In this document: piece after piece, positions 22,863 to 29,439 of the stretch
Position numbering within the stretch: position 1 is the stretch's first letter
Layout of the letters: each line of letters starts with the position of its first letter
Made by a program: the position numbers and the translations under genes
Virus record (IMG/VR): IMGVR_UViG_3300021471_000012
Location: 1-40,184 of that record
Origin: a virus
Direction: 5' to 3' (one strand)
DNA length: 40,184 nt
The notes under the pieces: generated by a model
The model's database searches: none
Seen by the model: the letters and a program-made list of their open reading frames with translations, nothing else
What the model was told of the DNA's origin: nothing

Positions 22863-24395
22863 ATGTCAAAATTTAACAAAACTACAAAACAAAAAACTAT
22901 TACCAAAAATTATGAAGGAGAGAAAGCTTACACGCTAACTCCCGAATTGGAATTATATTCTGCTGTGGTTACATCTACCCTTAATCCGAAATTTTATGAG
23001 CCGACTGAAACTGGAAATGTTTTGCCTCGCTTAATGGCTTTAATGAAAAAAGTAAGTCCAGAGTTTGTTGCTAAGTTAGCAGTTTATGCCAGAGAAAAAA
23101 TGTATTTACGAACTATCCCGTTGGTTTTAGCGGTTAAGCTGGCTAAAATTCATAAAGGCAATAATCTTGTCTCAAGATTGGTAGAGCGAGTAATCCAAAG
23201 AGCTGATGAAATTACAGAAATCCTTGCTTATTACCAAAGATATCATGATAGAACAGATATAAAGAAATTAAATAAACTTTCCAAACAAATCCAGAAAGGA
23301 ATTGCAAAAGCGTTTGAAAGCGGTAAGTTTGACCGTTATAATTTACAAAAATATAATAGAAAGACTGAGGTAAGATTAAGGGACGCTTTATTCCTTTCTC
23401 ACGCTAAACCAAAGGATAAAGAGCAGGCAGAATTATTTAAGAAAATTGCCGAAGACACTTTGGAAGTTCCTTATACTTGGGAAGTTGAGTTGTCCCACTT
23501 AGGTCAGCAAGAGTTTGAAACAAAAGAAGAAAGACAAGAAGCATTTAAAAAGAAATGGGAAGAACTGATTGATAGCGGAAAAATAGGTTATATGGCTCAA
23601 TTAAGAAATTTGAGAAATATTCTTGAGGCTGATGTTTCACAGAATCATCTTGCTAAAGTATGCAGTTATCTATCCAATCCAGAAGCGGTCAGGAAATCAA
23701 AACAACTGCCCTTTAGATTTTTATCAGCATATCGGGAACTGAAAAAAACTCCTTCTCCTTACACTTCAATGGTGTTAGACGCTTTAGAAGAAGCGATTAA
23801 AGTAAGCGCAGAGAACATAAAAGGATATGATTATAATACTTCAGTTTTGATTGCTTGCGATGTGTCTGGTTCAATGGAAACCTCAATTTCTCCGAGAAGC
23901 AAGGTTCAGTATTATGACATCGGATTGGTGTTAGGAATGCTTTTACAATCAAGGTGCAAAGCGGTGATCTCGGGAATGTTTGGTAATGAATGGAAAGTAG
24001 TTCAATTGCCAAGAACGAGTATTTTACATAATGCTGATGAACTACACGAAAGGGAAGGAGAGGTGGGATATTCTACAAACGGCTGGAAGGTTATCAGATA
24101 TTTAAGAGAAAATAATATCAGGATAGACAAGGTGATGATATTTACTGACTGCCAGTTGTGGGATTTTGTTTTTGGTGAGACTCATATTAACGATGAATGG
24201 AGAGAATACAAGAAGTTCAATCCCACTGCTAAACTTTACCTGTTTGATTTGGCTGGTTATGGAAATACTCCTTTATCGGTTCAAAGAGATGATGTTCATC
24301 TGATTGCTGGCTGGTCTGATAAGGTGTTTGATGTTTTAGAAGCATTGGAAAAGGGCGGTTCGGCAATTGACGAGATAAACAAAATTGAACTTTGA
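22863..24395 (+). CDS. rsr: Ro60/TROVE-domain RNA-binding protein (510 aa)
   Basis: Bacterial-type Ro60 orthologue. Residues 1-325 form the helical TROVE ring (LYSAVVTSTLNPKFYE, LVLAVKLAK, RFLSAYREL). Residues 326-510 are a von Willebrand A domain with a MIDAS motif DVSGSMETS near 331-339 and a later MIFTDCQLWD strand. The family binds Y RNAs on the outside of the ring and misfolded RNA ends inside it. In bacteria it partners with PNPase in RNA decay or rRNA maturation. Length is typical. Y-RNA-like genes start 10 bp after the stop, the usual neighbourhood. No SD; the ATG follows AAATAAACT. Confidence 0.93.
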   Translation: MSKFNKTTKQKTITKNYEGEKAYTLTPELELYSAVVTSTLNPKFYEPTETGNVLPRLMALMKKVSPEFVAKLAVYAREKMYLRTIPLVLAVKLAKIHKGNNLVSRLVERVIQRADEITEILAYYQRYHDRTDIKKLNKLSKQIQKGIAKAFESGKFDRYNLQKYNRKTEVRLRDALFLSHAKPKDKEQAELFKKIAEDTLEVPYTWEVELSHLGQQEFETKEERQEAFKKKWEELIDSGKIGYMAQLRNLRNILEADVSQNHLAKVCSYLSNPEAVRKSKQLPFRFLSAYRELKKTPSPYTSMVLDALEEAIKVSAENIKGYDYNTSVLIACDVSGSMETSISPRSKVQYYDIGLVLGMLLQSRCKAVISGMFGNEWKVVQLPRTSILHNADELHEREGEVGYSTNGWKVIRYLRENNIRIDKVMIFTDCQLWDFVFGETHINDEWREYKKFNPTAKLYLFDLAGYGNTPLSVQRDDVHLIAGWSDKVFDVLEALEKGGSAIDEINKIEL

Positions 24396-24404
24396 AAAAC
24401 AAAG

Positions 24405-24494
24405 GGTGGCGTAGGAAAGAGTTACTTCGATCGGTTTACATAGGTTCGACTCCTATTGCTACCTTCGGGTAGTAAAATACTCTTTCCGCCTGTT
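24405..24494 (+). ncRNA. YrlA-like Y RNA (Ro60-bound)
   Basis: The ends form a 12-bp helix: GGC (408-410) with GCC (488-490), a three-base GTA bulge, then GGAAAGAGT (414-422) with ACTCTTTCC (479-487). Inside is a perfect T-arm mimic, ATAGG-TTCGACT-CCTAT (440-456), joined to an acceptor-like hairpin TGCTACC-TTCG-GGTAGTA (457-474). This is the permuted tRNA-like layout of YrlA RNAs: the Ro-binding stem takes the anticodon position and the acceptor is capped by a tetraloop. No D-arm is visible. It lies directly downstream of the Ro60 gene. Confidence 0.8.
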
Positions 24495-24503
24495 CCCCTT
24501 TAC

Positions 24504-24633
24504 GGCGGGGGTAGCTCAGTGGCAGAGCGCTTATGTTCTCTTTTCGCTTGTTATCCTCTCGGTGTCGTAGAAAAGAGATACTTCGCCTTTTTTCACGCGA
24601 GAGGTCGTGGGTTCGATTCCCACCCCCCGCCCA
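24504..24633 (+). ncRNA. tRNA-like RNA with a Y-RNA helix in place of the anticodon arm
   Basis: It has tRNA arms: acceptor GCGGGGG/CCCCCGC (505-511, 624-630), TA, D-arm GCTC-AGTGGCA-GAGC (514-528), T-arm GTGGG-TTCGATT-CCCAC (607-623) and an encoded CCA at 631-633. Between D and T arms lie 78 nt instead of about 22. They fold as TCTCTTTTC/GAAAAGAGA (537-545, 570-578), then TTCGC/GCGAG (582-586, 597-601) with a 10-nt loop. The two strands of the first helix copy those of the upstream Y RNA in swapped order. CCTCTCG (555-561) could also pair with CGAGAGG (598-604) as a pseudoknot. No usable anticodon stem was found. Confidence 0.78.
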
Positions 24634-24664
24634 AACTTGAAATTTAATCATTAAGCCAAATAAG

Positions 24665-24686
24665 TTCGGGTGAAGTTTATAAACTA
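24665..24686. repeat. 22-bp direct repeat, right copy, after the Y-RNA pair
   Basis: Exact copy of 22826-22847 with the palindrome AGTTTATAAACT, 32 bp after the tRNA-like RNA and 44 bp before the next ATG. Confidence 0.9.
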
Positions 24687-24729
24687 AACAAGTTTATATT
24701 CCATCTAATCGGGTGAGAAAGGAGTAAAT

Positions 24730-25314
24730 ATGAACCTTACAATCAGCAACCAAACCAAAAAAGAACTGATAATCTTCTTAATTGTAATAATGGGATTTAT
24801 CTGGCTTGCATTGTCGTTGGAGAATGCCTACAATGAGCAAAAATTGGAAGAACTAAGAGAAGAAAAGATAAAACTGGAGCAGAGAAACGAGGAACTTTTT
24901 CAGGAACTAAAGGAAACTATCCATAAGTCGGAGGCTGGCGTTCGTGATAGTGAGGCGCTGGCATCCAGCCCTGTGGAAGAGTTAGTCGGTAGTCGGGGCA
25001 ATTCGACTGATGCCCCGACTTCCGATGGGATAATCAGGGAAGTAACGATGTATACTTCCCGTCCCGAGGAGACAGACGAAACGCCCTGCATCTCAGCTGA
25101 CGGAACGAACATCTGCGAGGTTGACTACAATGTCTGTGCGACCAATGCCTTCCCGATTGGCACGAGGCTGTATGTGGACAAGCTGGGCGAGTGTATCGTC
25201 AAGGATGTGATGTCTCGGAAATACCAACACAGGATAGATTGGTATGCTGGGACGGATGTGGAACGGGCTCTGGCTTTCGGAATTCAGCGCTTACGAGTAA
25301 AAAAATTGGATTAA
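24730..25314 (+). CDS. Membrane-anchored 3D-domain protein (194 aa)
   Basis: N-terminal membrane helix at about residues 13-30 (IIFLIVIMGFIWLALSL), a coiled coil to about 65, a Ser/Thr/Pro linker, then a 3D domain from about residue 103. Its markers are VTMYTSRPEETDETPC, an Asn-rich ICEVDYNVCATN stretch, FPIGTRLYV, and the Asp residues in KDVMSRKYQHRIDWY. 3D domains form double-psi barrels in MltA- and RlpA-like enzymes that cut peptidoglycan glycan strands. It may remodel or lyse the host wall from the membrane. SD AAAGGAG. The 3D part is visibly more GC-rich than neighbouring genes. Confidence 0.82.
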   Translation: MNLTISNQTKKELIIFLIVIMGFIWLALSLENAYNEQKLEELREEKIKLEQRNEELFQELKETIHKSEAGVRDSEALASSPVEELVGSRGNSTDAPTSDGIIREVTMYTSRPEETDETPCISADGTNICEVDYNVCATNAFPIGTRLYVDKLGECIVKDVMSRKYQHRIDWYAGTDVERALAFGIQRLRVKKLD

Positions 25315-25331
25315 AAAAATAAATAAGATTT

Positions 25332-25640
25332 ATGACAAAAAAGTTAAAAATAGGCGATTTTAAAAGAAAAGGGATGAAAGGAAGTTTTGGGCATTATTTT
25401 AGTTGTATTTTACCAGACAAAAAAGAAGTTTGTTTAGAAGCGTGTCTAAATGGGTATGATGTTGCAATTTATGATAAAAAAGGCAATCTGATTGGCGAGA
25501 AAACCTGCACGAATATAAAAGGAATGCTTGAAGCCCAAATAATGTCTGGATTTAGTATTTTAACTGGTGAAGCATTAGAGAAAGCAGTAGAAATAGCAAA
25601 TAAAAAGATTAAGGAACTTTATGACAAAAAAATTGATTAA
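25332..25640 (+). CDS. Hypothetical protein (102 aa)
   Basis: Lys-rich alpha/beta protein: KIGDFKRKGMKGSFGHYFSC, KKEVCLEACLNGYDVAIYDKKG, then a long C-terminal helix (GEALEKAVEIANKKIKELY). The repeated VAIYDKKGNLIGEKT turn looks like a phage single-domain beta-hairpin fold, but no family is recognised. No SD. Followed 18 bp later by another small gene, part of an accessory run between the 3D-domain gene and the methyltransferase remnant. Confidence 0.65.
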   Translation: MTKKLKIGDFKRKGMKGSFGHYFSCILPDKKEVCLEACLNGYDVAIYDKKGNLIGEKTCTNIKGMLEAQIMSGFSILTGEALEKAVEIANKKIKELYDKKID

Positions 25641-25658
25641 AATAACTAAATAAAACTT

Positions 25659-25937
25659 ATGAAAAAAGAAAAGAAAATTGAAAATTGGGAAAAGGAGTTT
25701 GATGAAATATTAGATAGGGTTATATGGTGTGAAGAAAACTTTAATCCGTTTGGTTATGGTAATCCAGATAGGGACACTTTAAGAAATTTTGTTTATCAGC
25801 TTGTTAATGAATTTCTTAATAGACAAAAACAAGAAATAAAAGAAGACCTCCAAACTGTTATACATATGCTTGAAGGCTCAACCGCCACCAGAGAACAAAT
25901 AGCGAATTATATTAAGAGATATTTATTAACTAACTAA
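25659..25937 (+). CDS. Hypothetical helical protein (92 aa)
   Basis: Predicted nearly all helical and acidic/basic mixed, with NFNPFGYGNPDRDTLRNF in the middle. No known motif. No SD; ATG follows TAAAACTT. It is 4 bp from the next gene, so the pair is probably cotranscribed. Confidence 0.62.
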   Translation: MKKEKKIENWEKEFDEILDRVIWCEENFNPFGYGNPDRDTLRNFVYQLVNEFLNRQKQEIKEDLQTVIHMLEGSTATREQIANYIKRYLLTN

Positions 25938-25941
25938 AACT

Positions 25942-26169
25942 ATGCCAAAAGCAGAGCAAACAATTAAAGAGGAGATAATAAAAATAGTTTCTGGCCCTGT
26001 GTGGTATTTTTCTCTTTCCAAAGAGGGAGAAAGAAAATTAGATAAAATAATTGAAAAATGGTTTGAAGAATTTATGGTTGATAAGATTATCAGAAGAGAT
26101 GTAAGAAGAATAACTTGTTTAGAAGAGCTAAAGTTGAGAATTAAGAAAATGTTAAAAGAATTTAACTAA
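25942..26169 (+). CDS. Hypothetical helical protein (75 aa)
   Basis: Helical and charged (KAEQTIKEEIIKIV, KLDKIIEKWFEEFM, CLEELKLRIKKMLKEF). It resembles the preceding 92-aa protein in style, and the two may be diverged relatives, though pairwise similarity is not obvious. No SD; the ATG follows CTAAAACT. Confidence 0.6.
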   Translation: MPKAEQTIKEEIIKIVSGPVWYFSLSKEGERKLDKIIEKWFEEFMVDKIIRRDVRRITCLEELKLRIKKMLKEFN

Positions 26170-26179
26170 CCATAAACCT

Positions 26180-26353
26180 ATGCCAAAAGAAAAGAAAACA
26201 ATTAAATTTAAAATAAATTCTCGTTTAGATAGAGATGAATTAGTGGCGATTTTAGCCGATAATGGATATAAGGTGTGGGTAGAAGAAGAGGAAAACCCAG
26301 AATGGCGATGGGGTAAAATATACTACGTTTATGGAGAATTAAAAAACTAAATA
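26180..26353 (+). CDS. Small hypothetical protein (57 aa)
   Basis: ATG after CATAAACCT, same SD-less style as its neighbours. Begins MPKEKKTIKFKI and contains RDELVAILADNGYKVWVEEE followed by WRWGKIYYVYG, a helix then strands. It looks like one of the small alpha/beta phage proteins, function unknown. It fills the gap between two predicted genes with only 6-10 bp spacers, which supports it being real. Confidence 0.6.
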
Positions 26354-26359
26354 AAAATT

Positions 26360-26641
26360 ATGAAAAAGAAAAAAACTAAGAAAGTAAAGTTAATAAAAAA
26401 TGCTCCTTACGAGATTGAGTGGGTAGATACATTTACCTATAATGGTTGGTTTACCGAAAAAGAAATAGACGAAAAAGTTAATAATTCATCAGTTTGCTTG
26501 AGCATAGGATATTTTATTAAAGAGAAGAATGGATTTATTATTTTAGCGGGAGGAAGAGAAATTGGAAGCGATGATTTTTTGCCTTATAATACTCCTAAAT
26601 TTATTCCGATAGGTTATATTAAGTCAATTCGGAGATTGTAA
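26360..26641 (+). CDS. Hypothetical protein (93 aa)
   Basis: Basic start (MKKKKTKKVKLIKNA), then a beta-rich core: YEIEWVDTFTYNGWFT, SIGYFIKEKNGFIILAGG and KFIPIGYIKSIRRL. The WVDTFTYNGW and GYFIKEKNGFI pattern resembles small phage proteins found beside DNA-modification genes. I cannot assign a function. It ends six bases before the methyltransferase remnant. Confidence 0.66.
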   Translation: MKKKKTKKVKLIKNAPYEIEWVDTFTYNGWFTEKEIDEKVNNSSVCLSIGYFIKEKNGFIILAGGREIGSDDFLPYNTPKFIPIGYIKSIRRL

Positions 26642-26647
26642 GAAATA

Positions 26648-26755
26648 ATGTATCAAATAAATCACATAAGAAACAAAATTTTGTGTGGCGATGTTCTTTC
26701 AGAATTAAAGAAGATACAGAGTGAGTTGACAATTGTTTTATTTTTATTAAAATAA
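26648..26755 (+). pseudogene. N-terminal remnant of a DNA methyltransferase
   Basis: Encodes only 35 residues: NKILCGDVLSELKKI is the typical start of beta-class N4/N6 DNA methyltransferases, where a DPPY motif should soon follow. Instead the frame slides into AT-rich sequence and stops. The matching C-terminal part is at 27309-27457, beyond an HNH gene. The catalytic DPPY and target-recognition regions are gone. Confidence 0.72.
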
Positions 26756-26761
26756 AAATGT

Positions 26762-27322
26762 ATGAGAAAAAACCCACAAAAAACAAAAGAGTATGCTCGG
26801 AAATACTATTTAAAACACAGAGAAGAATTACTTAAAAAAAGAAGAGAAAGATATTTACAAAAATATTATAATGATGGAGAATATCGTAAAAAGGTATTGG
26901 AAAGGAGTAAAAATTATAGAAAAAAGAATTCGGAAAAGTATAGAGAATATCGTAGAAGATATCGTTATGAGAACCCAGCGGGAATTTATAGTGTTTTGAA
27001 AGATGGTTTAACGAGAAAAGGAAAAAAGAGAAAAGAATTATTAAAGATTTCGAAAGAAGAGTTTGTGAAATGGTATAATTCTCAACTTAAAATTTGTCAT
27101 TACTGTAAAAGGACGTTTAAGGAAATAAAAAGCGAAAAGGATTCTTTGAATAATAAGATAAATAGACTTACTATTGATAGAGTTGATAATAAAAAACCCT
27201 ATGAAATTGGGAATATAGTATTAGCTTGTTATAGATGTAATTCTATTAAGGGAGATTATTTTACAGAAGATGAAATGATGAAAATAGGTAAAATTATTTA
27301 TGAAAAATGGAATAGTCCTTGA
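26762..27322 (+). CDS. HNH endonuclease, homing type (186 aa)
   Basis: Residues 1-85 are a basic helical DNA-binding region (KTKEYARKYYLKHREELLKK, then EYRRRYRYENP). Residues 110-175 hold the HNH core: CHYCKRTF, LTIDRVDNKKPYEIGNIVLA, CYRCNSIKGD, with two Cys pairs binding zinc. Such free-standing HNH enzymes nick or cut near their insertion site. This one lies exactly between the two remnants of a methyltransferase gene, so it most likely arrived by homing and removed the middle. Its stop overlaps the remnant. Confidence 0.85.
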   Translation: MRKNPQKTKEYARKYYLKHREELLKKRRERYLQKYYNDGEYRKKVLERSKNYRKKNSEKYREYRRRYRYENPAGIYSVLKDGLTRKGKKRKELLKISKEEFVKWYNSQLKICHYCKRTFKEIKSEKDSLNNKINRLTIDRVDNKKPYEIGNIVLACYRCNSIKGDYFTEDEMMKIGKIIYEKWNSP

Positions 27323-27457
27323 TCCCTTTATAGGGAGCGGAACAAGGCCGTAGTCGCTAAAAAATTATGCAGAGATTTCATCGGTATTGAAATTTCAAAA
27401 GATTATATTAAAATAGCAGAAAAAAGAATAAACTCAATTCCTAAACCATTATTATGA
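27309..27457 (+). pseudogene. C-terminal remnant of a DNA methyltransferase, frameshifted
   Basis: Reading from 27309 gives GIVLDPFIGSGT, the SAM-binding motif I of beta-class methyltransferases. A one-base loss after GGAACA breaks the frame, which continues as AVVAKKLCRDFIGIEISKDY and KIAEKRINSIPKPLL. The final TGA overlaps the ATG of the next nuclease gene (ATGA), preserving the ancestral operon joint. Confidence 0.78.
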
Positions 27458-28236
27458 ACCAAAAAAATAAAGATTTTAGCTTGACAGAAATAATAGCTAA
27501 ACAAATAGACGAGGAAAGAAAAATTAAAATCCGAGACAATAATTATTGGCACGGATCAGATATGGGTTTATGTCCGCGTAAAAGATTTTACAAAAGACTG
27601 GGAATAGATGGCAAAGATTTTGATGAACGGACCTTGAGAGTTTTTAAATGTGGAGATATTTTTCACGAGTGGTTGCAAGACCTGCTTAATAAGCAAAATG
27701 TATTAGTTGGCTACGAGGAAACTTTAAAGGATGATAAACTTAATTATAAAGGCCACTATGACGCACTTATTAGAATAGGTGATCGTTTAATACTTTATGA
27801 CTTTAAAACAGTTAATTCAATGGCATTTACTTATTATAATAAACAAGGATTTCCTAAATACCATAAAAGCCAACTGATGAGTTATGTTTATTTTTTAAGG
27901 AAACAAAAATATCCCCAATTAGAAGAGGGGCGAATGTTTTATATTTCAAAAGATGATCTCCGAACCGTAGAAGTTCCAGTTTGGTATAATAAGGAATGGG
28001 AAAAAAAGATTGAAGCTGAATTAACTTTATTAAATGAATATTGGAAGAAAGGGGAACTACCGCCCAGAATAGTTAAAGATTACCGGAATGCATCAGAGCC
28101 AGAAGCTTGGCAATGCGCTAAAAAAGTCGGTAAACCACGCAAAGATGGAACATATTTATTTAAGCCATTCTGCCAATATTTTGAACATTGTTGGAATGAA
28201 AATAATAATAATATAGAAGTTAATATCAATAAATGA
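27454..28236 (+). CDS. Cas4/RecB-like PD-(D/E)XK exonuclease with iron-sulfur Cys set (260 aa)
   Basis: Nuclease core: GDIFHEWLQDLL (about 66-77), YKGHYDALIRIGDRLILYDFKT (Asp near 99, D...K near 112-116) and a downstream KSQLMSYVYFL QxxxY motif. One Cys lies at GLCPRKR (about 39) and three near the C-terminus (WQCAKK, FCQYFEHC, about 220-246), the four-Cys iron-sulfur arrangement of Cas4 and AddB-type nucleases. Probably resects DNA ends in phage recombination. No CRISPR array is present. Translation is coupled to the methyltransferase remnant by ATGA. Confidence 0.82.
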   Translation: MNQKNKDFSLTEIIAKQIDEERKIKIRDNNYWHGSDMGLCPRKRFYKRLGIDGKDFDERTLRVFKCGDIFHEWLQDLLNKQNVLVGYEETLKDDKLNYKGHYDALIRIGDRLILYDFKTVNSMAFTYYNKQGFPKYHKSQLMSYVYFLRKQKYPQLEEGRMFYISKDDLRTVEVPVWYNKEWEKKIEAELTLLNEYWKKGELPPRIVKDYRNASEPEAWQCAKKVGKPRKDGTYLFKPFCQYFEHCWNENNNNIEVNINK

Positions 28237-28252
28237 AAGGAGGTGAAAAAAA

Positions 28253-28672
28253 ATGGTAATTTCACAAACTGGACCAGAAGTAGCACCAGAAAAGATGCCA
28301 TCAGCAGAAACAGAAGTTTATATTCCAAGCAATAAAAACTTTTTAGTTGGATACATTTATAACCTTACTTCTGATATTTCAAGTTTAAGAGTAAGCATAA
28401 ATTACCGAAGGAAAGTTAATAGCCAATTAGCTGATGCAATAAAAGAGATAAAAAATAAAATAGTAGACAATCCTAATCTTAAAAAAGAGATTAGAGAGCA
28501 GAATAAAGCCTATCAAAATGGATTAAAAAGGTTAGAAAAAAAGAAAATTGAAAATAATGAAGAATTGGAAAAACTTCTTGAAAGAGTGGAAGATAAGCAA
28601 CACTTATGCCAAGTGGCAATGGCAGAATTGGACACAGCAGAAGAGTATGAGCTTCCAGTAATGCTTAAATAA
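28253..28672 (+). CDS. Coiled-coil early protein (139 aa), last rightward gene
   Basis: Strong SD AAAGGAGGTGA. The N-terminal 35 residues are flexible, then a long coiled coil (LADAIKEIKNKIVDN, KAYQNGLKRLEKKKIENNEEL). No enzyme motif. By position next to the nuclease it could be a recombination accessory protein. It ends 13 bp before the convergent terminator. Confidence 0.72.
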   Translation: MVISQTGPEVAPEKMPSAETEVYIPSNKNFLVGYIYNLTSDISSLRVSINYRRKVNSQLADAIKEIKNKIVDNPNLKKEIREQNKAYQNGLKRLEKKKIENNEELEKLLERVEDKQHLCQVAMAELDTAEEYELPVMLK

Positions 28673-28684
28673 TTTATATACAAC

Positions 28685-28722
28685 ATTAAAAACGGCCATA
28701 ATTTTATAAAGCCGTTTTTAAT
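28685..28722. terminator. Bidirectional terminator between early and late blocks
   Basis: Perfect 12-bp stem ATTAAAAACGGC/GCCGTTTTTAAT (685-696 and 711-722) with a 14-base loop and A/T runs on both sides. It separates the rightward early operon from the leftward late genes that stop at 28729. Confidence 0.9.
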
Positions 28723-28728
28723 TTATTT

Positions 28729-29007
28729 TTATCTTGTTTCGCCTTCTATTTTCTTGCTTTCTATCTTCTCTTCTATTTGTTCAGCCGGTTCTTTTGGAAT
28801 ATACTTTTCATCAATTATTCTCTTAAGAGAATAAAGCACTGGCATAATAACATTGATTAAAGCTAAAGCAGAATCAACTGTTCCAGTTTTAGCAAAATCA
28901 ATCAATAGCATTAAAGCAAATGTTACAGCCGCAATAATAAAAATTATAGAAGTTACTGATCCTTTCGGCATATAAAGCGGCGCATTGTATTTTATCATTT
29001 TTATCAC
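28729..29007 (-). CDS. Putative holin (92 aa)
   Basis: Two membrane helices (VTSIIFIIAAVTFALMLLI at about 18-36, and ALALINVIMPVLYSLKRII at about 48-66) separated by a short turn, followed by a charged Glu/Lys C-terminus. Size, topology and location at the end of the late operon fit a holin that would release the amidase encoded at 36364-36999. Strong SD AAAGGAGGTGAT. No specific holin family recognised. Confidence 0.6.
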   Translation of the reverse strand: MIKMIKYNAPLYMPKGSVTSIIFIIAAVTFALMLLIDFAKTGTVDSALALINVIMPVLYSLKRIIDEKYIPKEPAEQIEEKIESKKIEGETR

Positions 29008-29016
29008 CTCCTTTCA

Positions 29017-29376
29017 CTACCTCATTTGTTTTTCCATTTCGGACAAGATCTGAGCCGTGACGAATGGCAGATAGTAATTCACTATCTCTCCGTTCGCTCC
29101 CTTGGCCCTGAAGTTTTCTTCAACGACCTTCTTGATAAATCCGAACTCCTCGTCTGAAAACTCCATTTTGCTCCCTTTGCAGTTCTTTATTTTCAACACC
29201 AGATCCCAGGCGGTAACTGCCTGCCTGCCCTTACGGTCGGCCAACGGGAGAAGACTGATCAAAACCTCCTTGATCGTTAAAGGGATAACCTTCCCGTCTT
29301 CCAGCCGTTCGCTTGCCTGCCTGCCTCTTGCGGTAAGAATCTTTTTATCAAGCTGAAGGAATTTGTTCTTTTTCAT
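29017..29376 (-). CDS. Hypothetical late protein (119 aa)
   Basis: Helical protein resembling small phage proteins encoded beside tail fibres: GRQASERLEDGKVIPLTIKE, then FSDEEFGFIKKVVEENF and a final QILSEMEKQMR. GC content is clearly higher than the surrounding genes, which hints at separate acquisition. Very strong SD AAAGGAGGTGAC. It lies between the receptor-binding protein and the putative holin; a regulatory or assembly role is possible. Confidence 0.7.
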   Translation of the reverse strand: MKKNKFLQLDKKILTARGRQASERLEDGKVIPLTIKEVLISLLPLADRKGRQAVTAWDLVLKIKNCKGSKMEFSDEEFGFIKKVVEENFRAKGANGEIVNYYLPFVTAQILSEMEKQMR

Positions 29377-29439
29377 TGAATGTCACCTCCTTTTACATTG
29401 ATTAAATCTGAATAGTTTGGCATATTTTTTTGCTTCCTG

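Noticed and set aside
24504-24633. Ordinary tRNA gene with a group I or archaeal-type intron
   Set aside because: The insert is far too short for group I, lacks its core motifs, no bulge-helix-bulge is evident, and no anticodon stem forms when it is removed.
24405-24633. tmRNA (because of two T-arm mimics)
   Set aside because: No tag reading frame, and the 5' and 3' ends lack the tmRNA consensus. The Ro60 neighbour favours Y RNA.
24436-24651. A 71-aa minus-strand open frame over the RNA pair
   Set aside because: It contains GGGNRTHDL and IGVEPM, typical false translations of tRNA T-arms. The region is explained by RNA structure.
27454-28236. CRISPR-associated Cas4 locus
   Set aside because: No cas1, cas2 or array nearby; a standalone phage exonuclease is simpler.
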